Shown here: one piece after another, positions 15,270-23,581 of the stretch | Layout of the letters: each line of letters opens with the position of its first letter | How positions within the stretch are numbered: position 1 is the first letter of the stretch | Origin: an alpha proteobacterium L41A | GTDB lineage: Bacteria > Pseudomonadota > Alphaproteobacteria > Caulobacterales > Caulobacteraceae | DNA: 34,960 nt | Assembly: GCA_000335735.1 (NCBI GenBank) | Contig: AMYY01000028.1 | Span: 1-34,960 of the forward strand | Direction: 5' to 3' | Made by a program: the position numbers and the translations under genes | The notes under the pieces: model-generated | Told to the model about the DNA's origin: nothing | Databases searched by the model: none | Seen by the model: only the letters and a program-made list of their open reading frames with translations

Positions 15270-15331
15270 CCTTCCCCCCTTGCGGGGGAAGGTGGCTCGC
15301 GTCAGCGAGACGGATGGGGGGTAAAACTCGG
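15270..15331 (-). repeat. GC-rich dispersed repeat, copy A
   Basis: 62 bp almost identical, in inverted orientation, to 15707-15768. It contains the hairpin arms CTTCCCCC and GGGGGAAG. One end is 2 bases from the holC ATG and provides its Shine-Dalgarno; the other encodes the VLPPIR end of the DUF559 remnant. Short repeats of this style are common in Caulobacterales intergenic DNA. Confidence 0.8.
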
Positions 15332-15681
15332 TGATGGCGCTGAGCGACCGCTCGCACCGAATCCAGCACAACGTTGGGATTGCGAGCCGCCGCTTCGTGC
15401 GAAAATCTGAGAACTTCAAAGCCCTGTTCTCCTAGTCAGGCGTCTCGCGCAGCATCGCGTTCTTCTCGCAATCGATGGATGCCGCCGTCCAGTTCGATCA
15501 CCAGTTTCAGGGCATGACAACAGAAGTCCGCAATATAAGGCCCCAGCGGAACCTGACGCCTGAACCTCAACCCCTCCAGTTGCCGATCACGTAGCAATCG
15601 TCACATGGCGCGCTCGCTCATCGCCTGCGACTTGCGCAGTTCGCGAGCGAAAGCGTGAGCGCGGTCGGAATGGACGGCCAT
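15316..15681 (-). pseudogene. DUF559 (VSR-like endonuclease fold) gene with two stop codons
   Basis: Translating leftwards from the ATG at 15681 gives a recognisable DUF559 protein in one unbroken register: RLLRDRQLEGLRFRRQVPLG, then YIADFCCHALKLVIELDGG, then LGEQGFEVLRFSHEAA and VLDSVRAVAQRHH. Two in-frame TGA codons interrupt it, at 15601-15603 (after MSERAM) and 15436-15438 (after ARDA). DUF559 relatives usually have Trp at both places (MWRLL, DAWL), so both fit TGG to TGA changes. There is no stop after the C-terminus: the frame runs through repeat copy A into holC. The fold is that of PD-(D/E)XK nucleases, with D52, E63 and D65 the likely core. Function is presumably lost. It fills the 510-bp gap between holC and pepA, framed by inverted repeats. 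Confidence 0.85.
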
Positions 15682-15706
15682 AAGGCAAAGGCTAACCCGG
15701 CTAAGG

Positions 15707-15768
15707 CCGAGTTTCACCCCCCATCCGACCCGCTGACGCGGACCACCTTCCCCCGCAAGAGGGGGAAG
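15707..15768 (+). repeat. GC-rich dispersed repeat, copy B
   Basis: Inverted partner of 15270-15331, about 90 percent identical by eye. Its hairpin arms CTTCCCCC and GGGGGAAG (15747-15768) lie 10 bp beyond the pepA stop, so it may act as the pepA transcript-end hairpin. Confidence 0.8.
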
Positions 15769-15777
15769 AATTTAAGA

Positions 15778-17253
15778 TCAGCCTTCGTAGGATTCCGCGA
15801 CCATCCGGTCCAGAGTCCGCACAGCAAAGCCGACGCCGCCTTCCGGCACGGTGGGGCTGGGGCTCTTGTTGGCCCAGGCCGTCGGGGCGATGTCCAGGTG
15901 CGCCCACGGCACGCCGTTGGTGAAGCGTTGCAGGAACAGGGCGGCGGTGATCGAGCCGCCGGCGCGGCCGTTGCCGGTGTTCTTCACATCGGCGATCTTG
16001 GAATCGATGTGCTGCTCGTAGATGGCAGGGATCGGCATGCGCCAGAAGTTCTCGCCGACCTTCTTGGCCGCCTCCAGGATCGGATCGGCAACATCGTCGG
16101 AGTTCGAGAAGACGCCGGCGTAATCCAGACCCAGGGCCACGATCATGGCCCCCGTCAGGGTGGCCAGGTCGATCATGAACTTCGGCTTGAAACGCTCCTG
16201 GGTGTACCAGAGGGCGTCGGCCAGAACGAGGCGACCTTCGGCGTCGGTGTTGATGACCTCCACCGTCTGACCCGACATGGACACGACCACGTCGCCGGGG
16301 CGCTGGGCGTTGCCGTCCGGCATGTTCTCGACCAGGCCCAGCACGCCGATGACGTTGGCCTTGGCCTTGCGGCTGGCCAGGGCGATCATGGTTCCGGTCA
16401 CGGCGGCCGCGCCGCCCATGTCCCACTTCATGTCCTCCATGCCGTCCGCCGGCTTGATGGAGATGCCGCCGGTGTCGAAGCAGACGCCCTTGCCGACGAA
16501 GGCCAGGGGCTGAGCGCCGGCTTCGCCGCCGTTCCACTTCATGATCGCCAGCTGGCTTTCGCGACGGCTGCCCTGGCCCACGCCCAGCAGGGTGCGCATG
16601 CCCAGCTTCTCCATCTCGGCCTCGCCGAGGATTTCGACTTCGAGGCCCAGGCTCTCCAGCGCCTTCACCCGCTTGGCGAACTCGGCCGGATACAGGACGT
16701 TGGCGGGTTCGGACACCAGGTCGCGCGCGAAGATCACGCCGTCGGCCACCGCCGACAGCGGCTCCAGCGCGGCTTCGGCGCCCCGCAGGTCGGTCGTGAC
16801 CACGCGGATGGTGGTGATCGACGGAATCTTGTCGGCCTTTTGCGTCGTGCGATACTTGTCGAAGCGATAGGCGGCCAGACGCGCGGCGAAACCGACGCGG
16901 GCGGCCTGCTCAGGCGACAGATCCGACGCGTCGATCGTCAGCACCTCGGCGCCCGACAGCTTGACCGCCGCATAGGCGTTGCCGCCAAAGGCCTCGACCG
17001 CCAGATCGTCCAGCTTGTCCTTGCCGCCCGCGCCCACCAGCAGCACGGTGTCCGCCTCGACGCCCGCCGGCGCGGCGATGCTCAGGCTCTGCCCGGCCTT
17101 GCCGGTGAAACGGCCCTTGCCCGCCGCCTTGGTCAGGGCGCCGTTGGCCTTGCCGTCCAGCGCGGTCCCGGCGGCGGTGAAGGTGCGATCTTCAAAAACC
17201 GGAACGGCCAGGATTTCGGCGGCGTCCACGGCGGCGACGAATTCGATCTTCAT
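15778..17253 (-). CDS. pepA: Leucyl aminopeptidase (M17)
   Basis: 491-residue cytosolic aminopeptidase with two metal ions. The ligands and catalytic residues of M17 are present: K255 and D260 (VGKGVCFDTGG), K267, D278 (KWDMGGAAAV), then the family signature NTDAEGRL with D337, E339 and R341. The N-terminal 170 residues form the regulatory domain. It releases N-terminal residues from peptides; E. coli PepA also binds DNA in Xer recombination, which is not implied here. GGAG lies 9 bases before the ATG. It is divergent from lptF over a 143-bp gap, as in E. coli. Confidence 0.96.
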   Translation of the reverse strand: MKIEFVAAVDAAEILAVPVFEDRTFTAAGTALDGKANGALTKAAGKGRFTGKAGQSLSIAAPAGVEADTVLLVGAGGKDKLDDLAVEAFGGNAYAAVKLSGAEVLTIDASDLSPEQAARVGFAARLAAYRFDKYRTTQKADKIPSITTIRVVTTDLRGAEAALEPLSAVADGVIFARDLVSEPANVLYPAEFAKRVKALESLGLEVEILGEAEMEKLGMRTLLGVGQGSRRESQLAIMKWNGGEAGAQPLAFVGKGVCFDTGGISIKPADGMEDMKWDMGGAAAVTGTMIALASRKAKANVIGVLGLVENMPDGNAQRPGDVVVSMSGQTVEVINTDAEGRLVLADALWYTQERFKPKFMIDLATLTGAMIVALGLDYAGVFSNSDDVADPILEAAKKVGENFWRMPIPAIYEQHIDSKIADVKNTGNGRAGGSITAALFLQRFTNGVPWAHLDIAPTAWANKSPSPTVPEGGVGFAVRTLDRMVAESYEG

Positions 17254-17307
17254 TCAATCAACTCCAGCCAGGCCCCACCCGGCGTCTGCAAACAGCAAAA
17301 TGACAAC

Positions 17308-17349
17308 GGCGCGTCTGCTTGTCGCGGACGCGCCCTGATGTGCTACTAG
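17308..17349 (+). promoter_or_regulatory. Candidate lptF promoter with overlapping inverted repeat
   Basis: TTGTCG at 17319-17324 and GCTACTAG at 17342-17349 resemble the Caulobacter housekeeping -35 and -10, though the spacing is longer than ideal. A perfect 8-bp inverted repeat, GGCGCGTC (17308-17315) and GACGCGCC (17327-17334), straddles the -35. It lies in the pepA/lptF divergent region and could regulate either gene. Confidence 0.4.
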
Positions 17350-17396
17350 ATGCGCCTCAATGTCGCCGCCTGCAACCGGGCGAAGTCCATCCGCCC

Positions 17397-18533
17397 ATGA
17401 CCCTGATTCAAAGATACCTTTTTCGCCAGATCCTGTTCCCTGTGATCGCTGCGTGCGCAGCGCTGGCGGGAATCGGGATTCTGAGCCAAAGCCTCGACCA
17501 ACTCCAGGTCATTGTGGAGCGCGGTCAGAGCGTGTGGATCATGGTCAAGCTGACCCTGCTCGCCCTGCCGCAACTGCTGTCGGTGATTCTGCCGATCGGC
17601 CTTTTCGTCGGCGCCCTGGTCGCCCTGACGCGTTTGCAACGCGAGCAGGAGCTGACGGCGGCCTTCGCGGGCGGCATGACCCGGTGGCAGGTCATATCGC
17701 CGGCCGCCCGTATCGCCGTGCTGGTGGCCCTGGTCACCCTGCTGGTCAACGTCTTCATTCTGCCCTGGGCGCAGCAGGAAGCGCGGCGTCAGGCGTTCGA
17801 CATCCGCACCGACCTCGCCGCCCTGCTGGTCGAGGAAGGCCAATTCGTTCAGGGGCCTGACGGTCTGACCGTCTACGTGCAGCAGATCGAGCAGAATGGT
17901 CTGTCGAAGAACCTGTTCGTCTATCTGGACGACAAGGACAAGGTCACGACCTGGAACGCGTCCGAGGCGCGCTTCAGCCGCGACGCCGGCGGCATTCCGA
18001 TCCTGACCATGATCGACGGCTCGGCCCAACGCTACTCGTCGGGCGGCGTGCTGGAGACGCTGTCGTTCGGGCGATACGATTTCTCGCTCGCGCCCTTCGT
18101 CGGGGTGACCGACACCCTTCGCTACAAGCCGACCGACCTCTATTTGCGCCAGTTGCTGAATCCGACCGCCAAGGTGCTTGAGATCGCCGGATCGCGCGGC
18201 GAACTGCTGGCCGAGGCGCATTCGCGGCTGGCCTCGCCGCTCTACGCCATGGTCGCCATGGCCCTGGCGCTTTCGGCGATCTTGGGCGGCGCCTTCAGCC
18301 GCACCGGCTATACCTTGCGCATCGCCAAGGCGGCGGGCCTGTTCCTGGTCCTGCGCGTCATCGGCTATGGTCTTGTCGCCGCCAGCGCCTGGAACGGCTG
18401 GATGAACGTGCTCCAATACGTCGTGCCGATCGTGGCCATCATCGTCGCCCTGCGGGTTCTGTTCCGCGCGCTGAAGCCGCGTCGCAGCCGAACCACCGCC
18501 GCCCTGCGCGATCTGAGGGCCAAGTTCGCATGA
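17397..18533 (+). CDS. lptF: LPS export permease LptF
   Basis: 378-residue inner-membrane permease of the LptB2FG transporter that extracts LPS from the inner membrane. It shows the family layout: three N-terminal helices (about 10-30, 50-75, 98-120), a periplasmic beta-jellyroll (about 130-265), three C-terminal helices (about 285-355). The opening IQRYLFRQILFPVIAA and the coupling segment TRLQREQELTAAFAGGMTRWQ are typical. The ATG at 17397 is chosen over an upstream extension that lacks homology. Its stop overlaps the lptG start as ATGA, as expected for two proteins made in equal amounts. Confidence 0.95.
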   Translation: MTLIQRYLFRQILFPVIAACAALAGIGILSQSLDQLQVIVERGQSVWIMVKLTLLALPQLLSVILPIGLFVGALVALTRLQREQELTAAFAGGMTRWQVISPAARIAVLVALVTLLVNVFILPWAQQEARRQAFDIRTDLAALLVEEGQFVQGPDGLTVYVQQIEQNGLSKNLFVYLDDKDKVTTWNASEARFSRDAGGIPILTMIDGSAQRYSSGGVLETLSFGRYDFSLAPFVGVTDTLRYKPTDLYLRQLLNPTAKVLEIAGSRGELLAEAHSRLASPLYAMVAMALALSAILGGAFSRTGYTLRIAKAAGLFLVLRVIGYGLVAASAWNGWMNVLQYVVPIVAIIVALRVLFRALKPRRSRTTAALRDLRAKFA

Positions 18534-19669
18534 CCGCCGTCGCCACCTCCGCTCGTCGTTCGCCGCACATCCCCCGTCTCGGCGGCATCGAACGCTATGT
18601 GCTGGTCCAACAGCTGAAGTCGCTGGGCGTGGCGCTGGCCGTCATCTCGGCGCTCGTCATGCTGATCGACTTCGTCGAGGTCTCGCGCGGCGTCGGCTCG
18701 GCGCAAGATTTGTCGGCCGTCCGCATTTTCGGCTTGGTGCTGCTGAAGTCGCCCTCGGTCATCGTGCAGTTGATGCCGTTCGTCTTCCTGTTCGGCACCC
18801 TGTCGGCCTTCATCAGCCTGAACCGGCGCAGCGAACTGATCGCCATGCGCGCGGCGGGCGTCTCCGCCTGGCGTTTCGTCCTGCCGGCGGCCGGCATGGC
18901 CTTCGTCCTGGGCGTGCTGACCGTCACGGTGTTGGGTCCGATGGCGTCGGCCGGCGACGGTCTGTGGCAGCGCGAGCGCGCGCGGATTTCCGGCACGGCG
19001 CCCGGCGGCGATCCCAAGGAGGCGATCTGGCTGCGGGAGGGCGACGATCAGCGCCAGATGATCATCCGCGCCGGACAGCAGGATCGCGCCAACGCCCGAC
19101 TGCTGAACGTCAGCTTCTTCATCTACACGACCGCGCCCGGCGGCGGTCGCACCTTCTCCGAGCGGATCGACGCCAAGTCGGCCTCGCTGAACGCCGGCAG
19201 CTGGCGCCTGACCGACGCCGTCGGCGCTCAGATCGGCCAGCGCGCCGTCACCTATTCCAGCCTGACCCTGGTCTCCAGCCTGGCCGACGACGAGGCCTTC
19301 GAGCGCTTCGCCCGGCCGCAGGCCACGCCCTTCTGGTCGCTGCCCAACCAGATCAGCCGAATCGAAAACGCCGGCTTCACCTCGACCGCCTATCGCCTGC
19401 GCTTCCAGCAACTGCTGGCCACGCCGCTCGTGTTCGCCGCCATGTCCATCCTGGCCGCCGCCTTCTCGCTGCGGCTGATGCGACTAGGCGACCTGGCGCG
19501 TATGAGCGTGTCCGCCGTGGTGCTGGGCTTCGCCTTCTTCTTCCTGAACCAGTTTTCGTCGGCGATGGGATCGGCCGAGGTCGTGGCGCCGTTCGTCGCC
19601 GCCTGGCTGCCGCCCGTTCTTACGGCGCTCGCAGCCTTGACCTTGCTGTTCTATACCGAAGACGGCTAA
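18530..19669 (+). CDS. lptG: LPS export permease LptG
   Basis: 379-residue partner of LptF in the LPS transporter. Six helices in a 3+3 pattern surround a periplasmic jellyroll (about 140-275). The coupling helix region reads SLNRRSELIAMRAAGVSAWRF, and NQISRIENAGFTSTAYRLRFQQLLATPL precedes the last three helices. Overlap with lptF (ATGA) and a 33-bp gap to lptD place all three Lpt genes in one transcript. The ATPase LptB and LptA/LptC are not in this window. Confidence 0.95.
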   Translation: MTAVATSARRSPHIPRLGGIERYVLVQQLKSLGVALAVISALVMLIDFVEVSRGVGSAQDLSAVRIFGLVLLKSPSVIVQLMPFVFLFGTLSAFISLNRRSELIAMRAAGVSAWRFVLPAAGMAFVLGVLTVTVLGPMASAGDGLWQRERARISGTAPGGDPKEAIWLREGDDQRQMIIRAGQQDRANARLLNVSFFIYTTAPGGGRTFSERIDAKSASLNAGSWRLTDAVGAQIGQRAVTYSSLTLVSSLADDEAFERFARPQATPFWSLPNQISRIENAGFTSTAYRLRFQQLLATPLVFAAMSILAAAFSLRLMRLGDLARMSVSAVVLGFAFFFLNQFSSAMGSAEVVAPFVAAWLPPVLTALAALTLLFYTEDG

Positions 19670-19702
19670 TCGGGCGCTCGCTTCTCAGACTACGGATGGC
19701 CT

Positions 19703-22141
19703 ATGCAGGGTGATCGGCGCTTCGACGCTTTCAAAGCAAGGCTTCTCGCCGGTGCGGCCCTGGTCGCCTGCGCGCCCTTGGCGACGCCCGCATGGGCGCA
19801 GACCACCCCGCCCGCCGCGACCGCGCCGTCCGACGGCCTGCCGCCCGAGGCGGTCTATGTCGACGCCGACAATGCGCGTCGCGAAGGCGACACCATCATC
19901 GTCAGCGGCACGCCCGAGAACCGCGCCTATGTCCGCACGCGCGGCCATGTGCTGCGCGGCGAGAACCTGTCCTATGATCTGAACGCCGGTTCGGCGACGG
20001 CCGAAGGCCGCGTCGAGGCCATCGCGCCCGATGGCGCCGTGGTTTACGCCAGCCGTCTCGAGCTGGATGAAAATCTGGAGACCGGCGTCGCCGTCGATTT
20101 CGCCACGCGTCTGGCCAACGGCGCCAGCCTGATGGCCGCAACGGCTGTGCGCCGCAGCGAGAACGTCAGCGAACTGAACTACGCCCGCTTCACCCCCTGC
20201 CCGATCTGCGACGACGGCGGTCCCAAGACGCCGACCATCTCGATCCAGGCAGAGAAGGTGACGCAGGACGAGCAGTTGCGCGCGATCCTGTATCGCAACG
20301 CCGTCTTCTACATTGGGCCGGTGCCCGTCTTCTACACGCCCTTCTTCGCCCACCCTGACCCCTCGGTGGAGCGGGCCTCGGGCTTCCTGGTGCCCATCGT
20401 CAACTATGACGAGGGTCGCGGCGTCTCTGTCGAGGTTCCCTATCTGCACGTCGTGTCGCCGTCCGAGGACTGGCTGATCAGCCCGCAGATCAACACCAGG
20501 GTCGCCCCGCTGCTGAACCTGCAATGGCGTCGACGATTCGCCAACGGCATGATCGTGGCGCGCGGCGGCTACACCTACGAGCGCGAGTTCGGCGACTTCG
20601 ACCGGGACGGCGACGGGAAGTTTGAAAGCAACGTCCGCTTCGGCGACCGCGAGCATCGTAGCTATCTGCTGTCGCACGGCGAGTTCGATCCGGACGGGCC
20701 CTGGCGATTCGGCTTCACGGCCGAGCGCACCTCGGACAAGACGCTGTTCGACCGCTATGACGTGCGCTCTCCCTATCAGGACAACGGCCTCTATTACGGC
20801 GACCGCCGCCGCCTGATCAGCCAGATCTACGCCGAACATCAGACCGATCGCTCTTACGTTTCGGTCGCCGCCTTCTCGATCCAGAGCCTGCGCCTGAACC
20901 CGGCCTTCGCCGCGACGGACTTCCGCGACGCCAACGGCTTCAAGGTGTTCGAGGACGACGACACCCTGCCCTTCGTCGCCCCGTTGATCGATGCCCGCTG
21001 GGAGCCGCGCGAACTGGTCTTCGGCGGTCGGCTGCGCCTGAAGGGTTCGGCCGTGTCGCTCTACCGCGACGCCTTCGTCGGCGCGCCGATCCTGAATCCG
21101 GAGATCGTTCCCGCCGTCACGACAGGCCTCGCCGGCGTCGACAGCCGCCGTATCACGGGTCAGGCCGAATGGCGCCGCGCGATCATCCTGCCCGTTGGCG
21201 TGCGCGTGGAGCCGTTCGTCGACACTCGGGTCGATCTCTATTCCATGTCCGACCTCCCGCCGATGATGGGCATCGACAGCGACGAGACGGTCAGCCGATC
21301 CCGGTTCAGCGCAGGCGTGGACGTCGCTTATCCTCTGATCAAGCGCATCGCCGACGCCGACATCATCCTGGAGCCGGTGGGTCAGTTCTCGGTGTCCAAC
21401 AAGGTCAACCTGGATCGCCGCATCCCGATCGAGGATTCGCAGGTTCTGGAGTTGGACGAGTCGTCGCTGTTCCGCATGGATCGCTTCTCCGGCTACGATC
21501 TGCTGGAAGGCGGCGCGCGCGTGACGGCGGGCGGTCGCGCCACCATCCGCTGGGCTGAAGGCCGCAAGGCCAGCCTGTTCGTGGGACGCAGCTATCGCTT
21601 CGATCAGCAGGATGACTTCAAGACGTCGATTCCCGATGATCCTGCACGTCTCTACGACCCCACGGGCCTCGCCTCCGAGACCTCCGACTGGGTGGTCCAG
21701 GGCGACTTCGCGCCGTCGGATCGCATCCGCAGCTGGTTCCACGCCACCGTCAACGGTTCGGGCGAAGTGCGCCGCGCCGAGGCGGCGCTGGACGGCCGCT
21801 GGGGGCGCCGCAACCTGGCGACCGTCAGCTACATTCTGGATCAGTCGAACCCGGTCGACGGGCCGCTAAACCGGAACTACGAGTTCGTTCAACTGGCGGG
21901 CCAGCAATTCGTCTTCCAGAACTGGGGCTTCACCGTCGCGGGCATCGCCGATCTGAGAGAAAACCAGATCACCCGATCCGAAGTCGGGGTGCTTTTCGAT
22001 GACGACTGCCTGCGGTTCGAACTGGGTTATCGTCGCGACAACACGCGTGCGCGGCCCGGCGGCGCGTCAGAAGGCGTCTATGTGCGCCTAAACCTCGCCA
22101 CTTTCGGAGGTTCAGGTTATGGACAGGGCGAAATGCGTTGA
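19703..22141 (+). CDS. lptD: LPS assembly outer-membrane protein LptD
   Basis: 812 residues. A signal peptide ends at PAWA before QTTPP (about residue 33). The OstA-type beta-jellyroll (about 50-200) is followed by a 26-strand barrel domain rich in alternating Tyr/Arg/Asp strands to the C-terminus. Cysteines at 166 and 169 (CPIC) and at 769 (DDDCLRFELGYRRD) are the likely disulfide partners; E. coli LptD needs disulfides between its N-terminal domain and barrel. Only one barrel Cys is seen, where E. coli has two adjacent ones. It inserts LPS into the outer leaflet. Immediate linkage to lptFG and surA fits, since SurA assists LptD folding. Confidence 0.95.
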   Translation: MQGDRRFDAFKARLLAGAALVACAPLATPAWAQTTPPAATAPSDGLPPEAVYVDADNARREGDTIIVSGTPENRAYVRTRGHVLRGENLSYDLNAGSATAEGRVEAIAPDGAVVYASRLELDENLETGVAVDFATRLANGASLMAATAVRRSENVSELNYARFTPCPICDDGGPKTPTISIQAEKVTQDEQLRAILYRNAVFYIGPVPVFYTPFFAHPDPSVERASGFLVPIVNYDEGRGVSVEVPYLHVVSPSEDWLISPQINTRVAPLLNLQWRRRFANGMIVARGGYTYEREFGDFDRDGDGKFESNVRFGDREHRSYLLSHGEFDPDGPWRFGFTAERTSDKTLFDRYDVRSPYQDNGLYYGDRRRLISQIYAEHQTDRSYVSVAAFSIQSLRLNPAFAATDFRDANGFKVFEDDDTLPFVAPLIDARWEPRELVFGGRLRLKGSAVSLYRDAFVGAPILNPEIVPAVTTGLAGVDSRRITGQAEWRRAIILPVGVRVEPFVDTRVDLYSMSDLPPMMGIDSDETVSRSRFSAGVDVAYPLIKRIADADIILEPVGQFSVSNKVNLDRRIPIEDSQVLELDESSLFRMDRFSGYDLLEGGARVTAGGRATIRWAEGRKASLFVGRSYRFDQQDDFKTSIPDDPARLYDPTGLASETSDWVVQGDFAPSDRIRSWFHATVNGSGEVRRAEAALDGRWGRRNLATVSYILDQSNPVDGPLNRNYEFVQLAGQQFVFQNWGFTVAGIADLRENQITRSEVGVLFDDDCLRFELGYRRDNTRARPGGASEGVYVRLNLATFGGSGYGQGEMR

Positions 22142-22213
22142 GCATGACGCTTTAAGGGGCGCGACTGCCTGCCGGTTTGGCCGGCGGACCGCTGTGAGGA
22201 ATCAGGACGAACA

Positions 22214-23581
22214 ATGGGTTTGATGCGTTATTCGACGGGGGCTGCGCTCGCGGCAGTCCTCCTCGCCGGTTCGGCCTATGCCCAGACGGCGCCCGCTCCC
22301 GCGCAAGCCACGACACCCGCGCAGAGCCCTGCGGCCGGCGCGCCGAATCCAGCGGCGGAGGAAGCCCCGACGACGGCGCGCCCCGCCCCTCAGTTCGAAA
22401 TGGCCGACGGCATCGTCGCGACCGTCAACGACAAGATCATCACCGGCTATGACCTGCGTCAGCGCATGCTGATGCTGATCGCCTCGTCCCAGGTCCAGCC
22501 GACCGAGCAGAACCTGCCCGCCATCCAGCAGGCCGCCCTGAACGCCCTGATCGAGGATCGCCTCAAGGATCAGGAGATGGCCAAGTTCGAGAGCCTGAAG
22601 GTCACCGACGAGGAAGTTGACGGTGAGATCGCGGAAATGGCCCGCGCCGCCGGCACGACGCCGCAGGCCTATATGCAGTTCCTACAACAGGGCGGCATCC
22701 AGCCTGCCGCCTTCCGCGACAACCTGCGCACCCAGATCGGCTGGAGCCAGCTGATCCCCGGCCGTTTCAACAGCCGCGCCCGCGCCAGCACCCTTCAGGT
22801 CGATCAGGAAGTCCGTCGTCTGAACGAGGCGGCGTCCAAGCCCCAGTTCCTGCTCGGGGAAATCTATATCGACGCGGCGCGCGTCGGCGGCGCCCAGGCG
22901 GCCTTGAACGGCGCCCGCCAGCTCGTGCAGCAGATCATCCAGGGCGCGCCGTTCCAGGCCGTCGCCCAGCAGTTCTCCGCCGCTCCTTCGGCCAGCGCCC
23001 GCGTGCCGGGCGATGCAGGCTGGGTCGTCAAGGACTCGCTCCAACCGGCGGTGCAGTCGGTATTGGAACAGCTCCAACCGGGACAACTGTCGAACCCCAT
23101 CGTCGTCGATGGCGGCGTCTATATCCTCTACCTCCGCGACAAGCGTGACGGCGCCTCGACCAGCCTGGTGTCGCTGAAGCAGGTCATGGTCGAACTGCCC
23201 GAGACTGCGTCGGAAGCCGACGTGGCCGCCGCGACCGCCAAGCTGGAAGGTCTGCGCAACGGCCTGACCTGCGACAACATCATCTCTCAAGCCCGTGCGA
23301 CGCAGGGCGTCCTTGGCGCTGACCTCGGCGAATCGGATGTCGCCAACCTGGCGCCGCAGTTCCAGCAGTTCGCGCGCACCGGCGAAATCGGGTCGGTCTC
23401 GACGCCGATCCGCACCCCGCTGGGCCTGCACCTGGTCGCCGTCTGCGGTCGTCGCGTCGGTGGGCCGGAAGCGCCGAATCGTCAGCAGGTCGAAAACCGT
23501 CTGCGCGCCCAGAACTTGGCCGTGCTGGAGCGCCGCTATCTGCGCGACCTGCGCAGCGACGCCCTGATCGAGTTCAAGTGA
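22214..23581 (+). CDS. surA: SurA-like periplasmic chaperone / peptidylprolyl isomerase
   Basis: 455 residues. Signal peptide cleaved after AYA (residue 23), then an Ala/Pro/Thr-rich linker to about 60. The SurA N-terminal chaperone domain starts at GIVATVNDKIITGYDLRQR, and ALNALIEDRLKDQE is typical. One clear parvulin-type domain (about 205-315) has FQAVAQQFSAAPSA...GDAGWV and GGVYILYLRDKR; the later SLKQVMVELP section is a second, degenerate one. AGGA lies 6 bases before the ATG. Its stop overlaps the GTG of pdxA. Order lptD-surA-pdxA-rsmA is that of E. coli. Confidence 0.93.
   Translation: MGLMRYSTGAALAAVLLAGSAYAQTAPAPAQATTPAQSPAAGAPNPAAEEAPTTARPAPQFEMADGIVATVNDKIITGYDLRQRMLMLIASSQVQPTEQNLPAIQQAALNALIEDRLKDQEMAKFESLKVTDEEVDGEIAEMARAAGTTPQAYMQFLQQGGIQPAAFRDNLRTQIGWSQLIPGRFNSRARASTLQVDQEVRRLNEAASKPQFLLGEIYIDAARVGGAQAALNGARQLVQQIIQGAPFQAVAQQFSAAPSASARVPGDAGWVVKDSLQPAVQSVLEQLQPGQLSNPIVVDGGVYILYLRDKRDGASTSLVSLKQVMVELPETASEADVAAATAKLEGLRNGLTCDNIISQARATQGVLGADLGESDVANLAPQFQQFARTGEIGSVSTPIRTPLGLHLVAVCGRRVGGPEAPNRQQVENRLRAQNLAVLERRYLRDLRSDALIEFK

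Noticed and set aside
15436..15603. TGA read as tryptophan or selenocysteine in the DUF559 gene
   Set aside because: TGA is the normal stop for many intact genes in the window and no SECIS-like context or recoding factor is seen; decay is simpler.
15655..17349. 564-codon plus-strand ORF
   Set aside because: Opposite pepA, which carries all M17 residues; the translated product has no recognisable pattern.
19685..21742. 685-codon minus-strand ORF
   Set aside because: Antisense shadow of lptD caused by high GC; no domain, no ribosome-binding site, and LptD is unambiguous.
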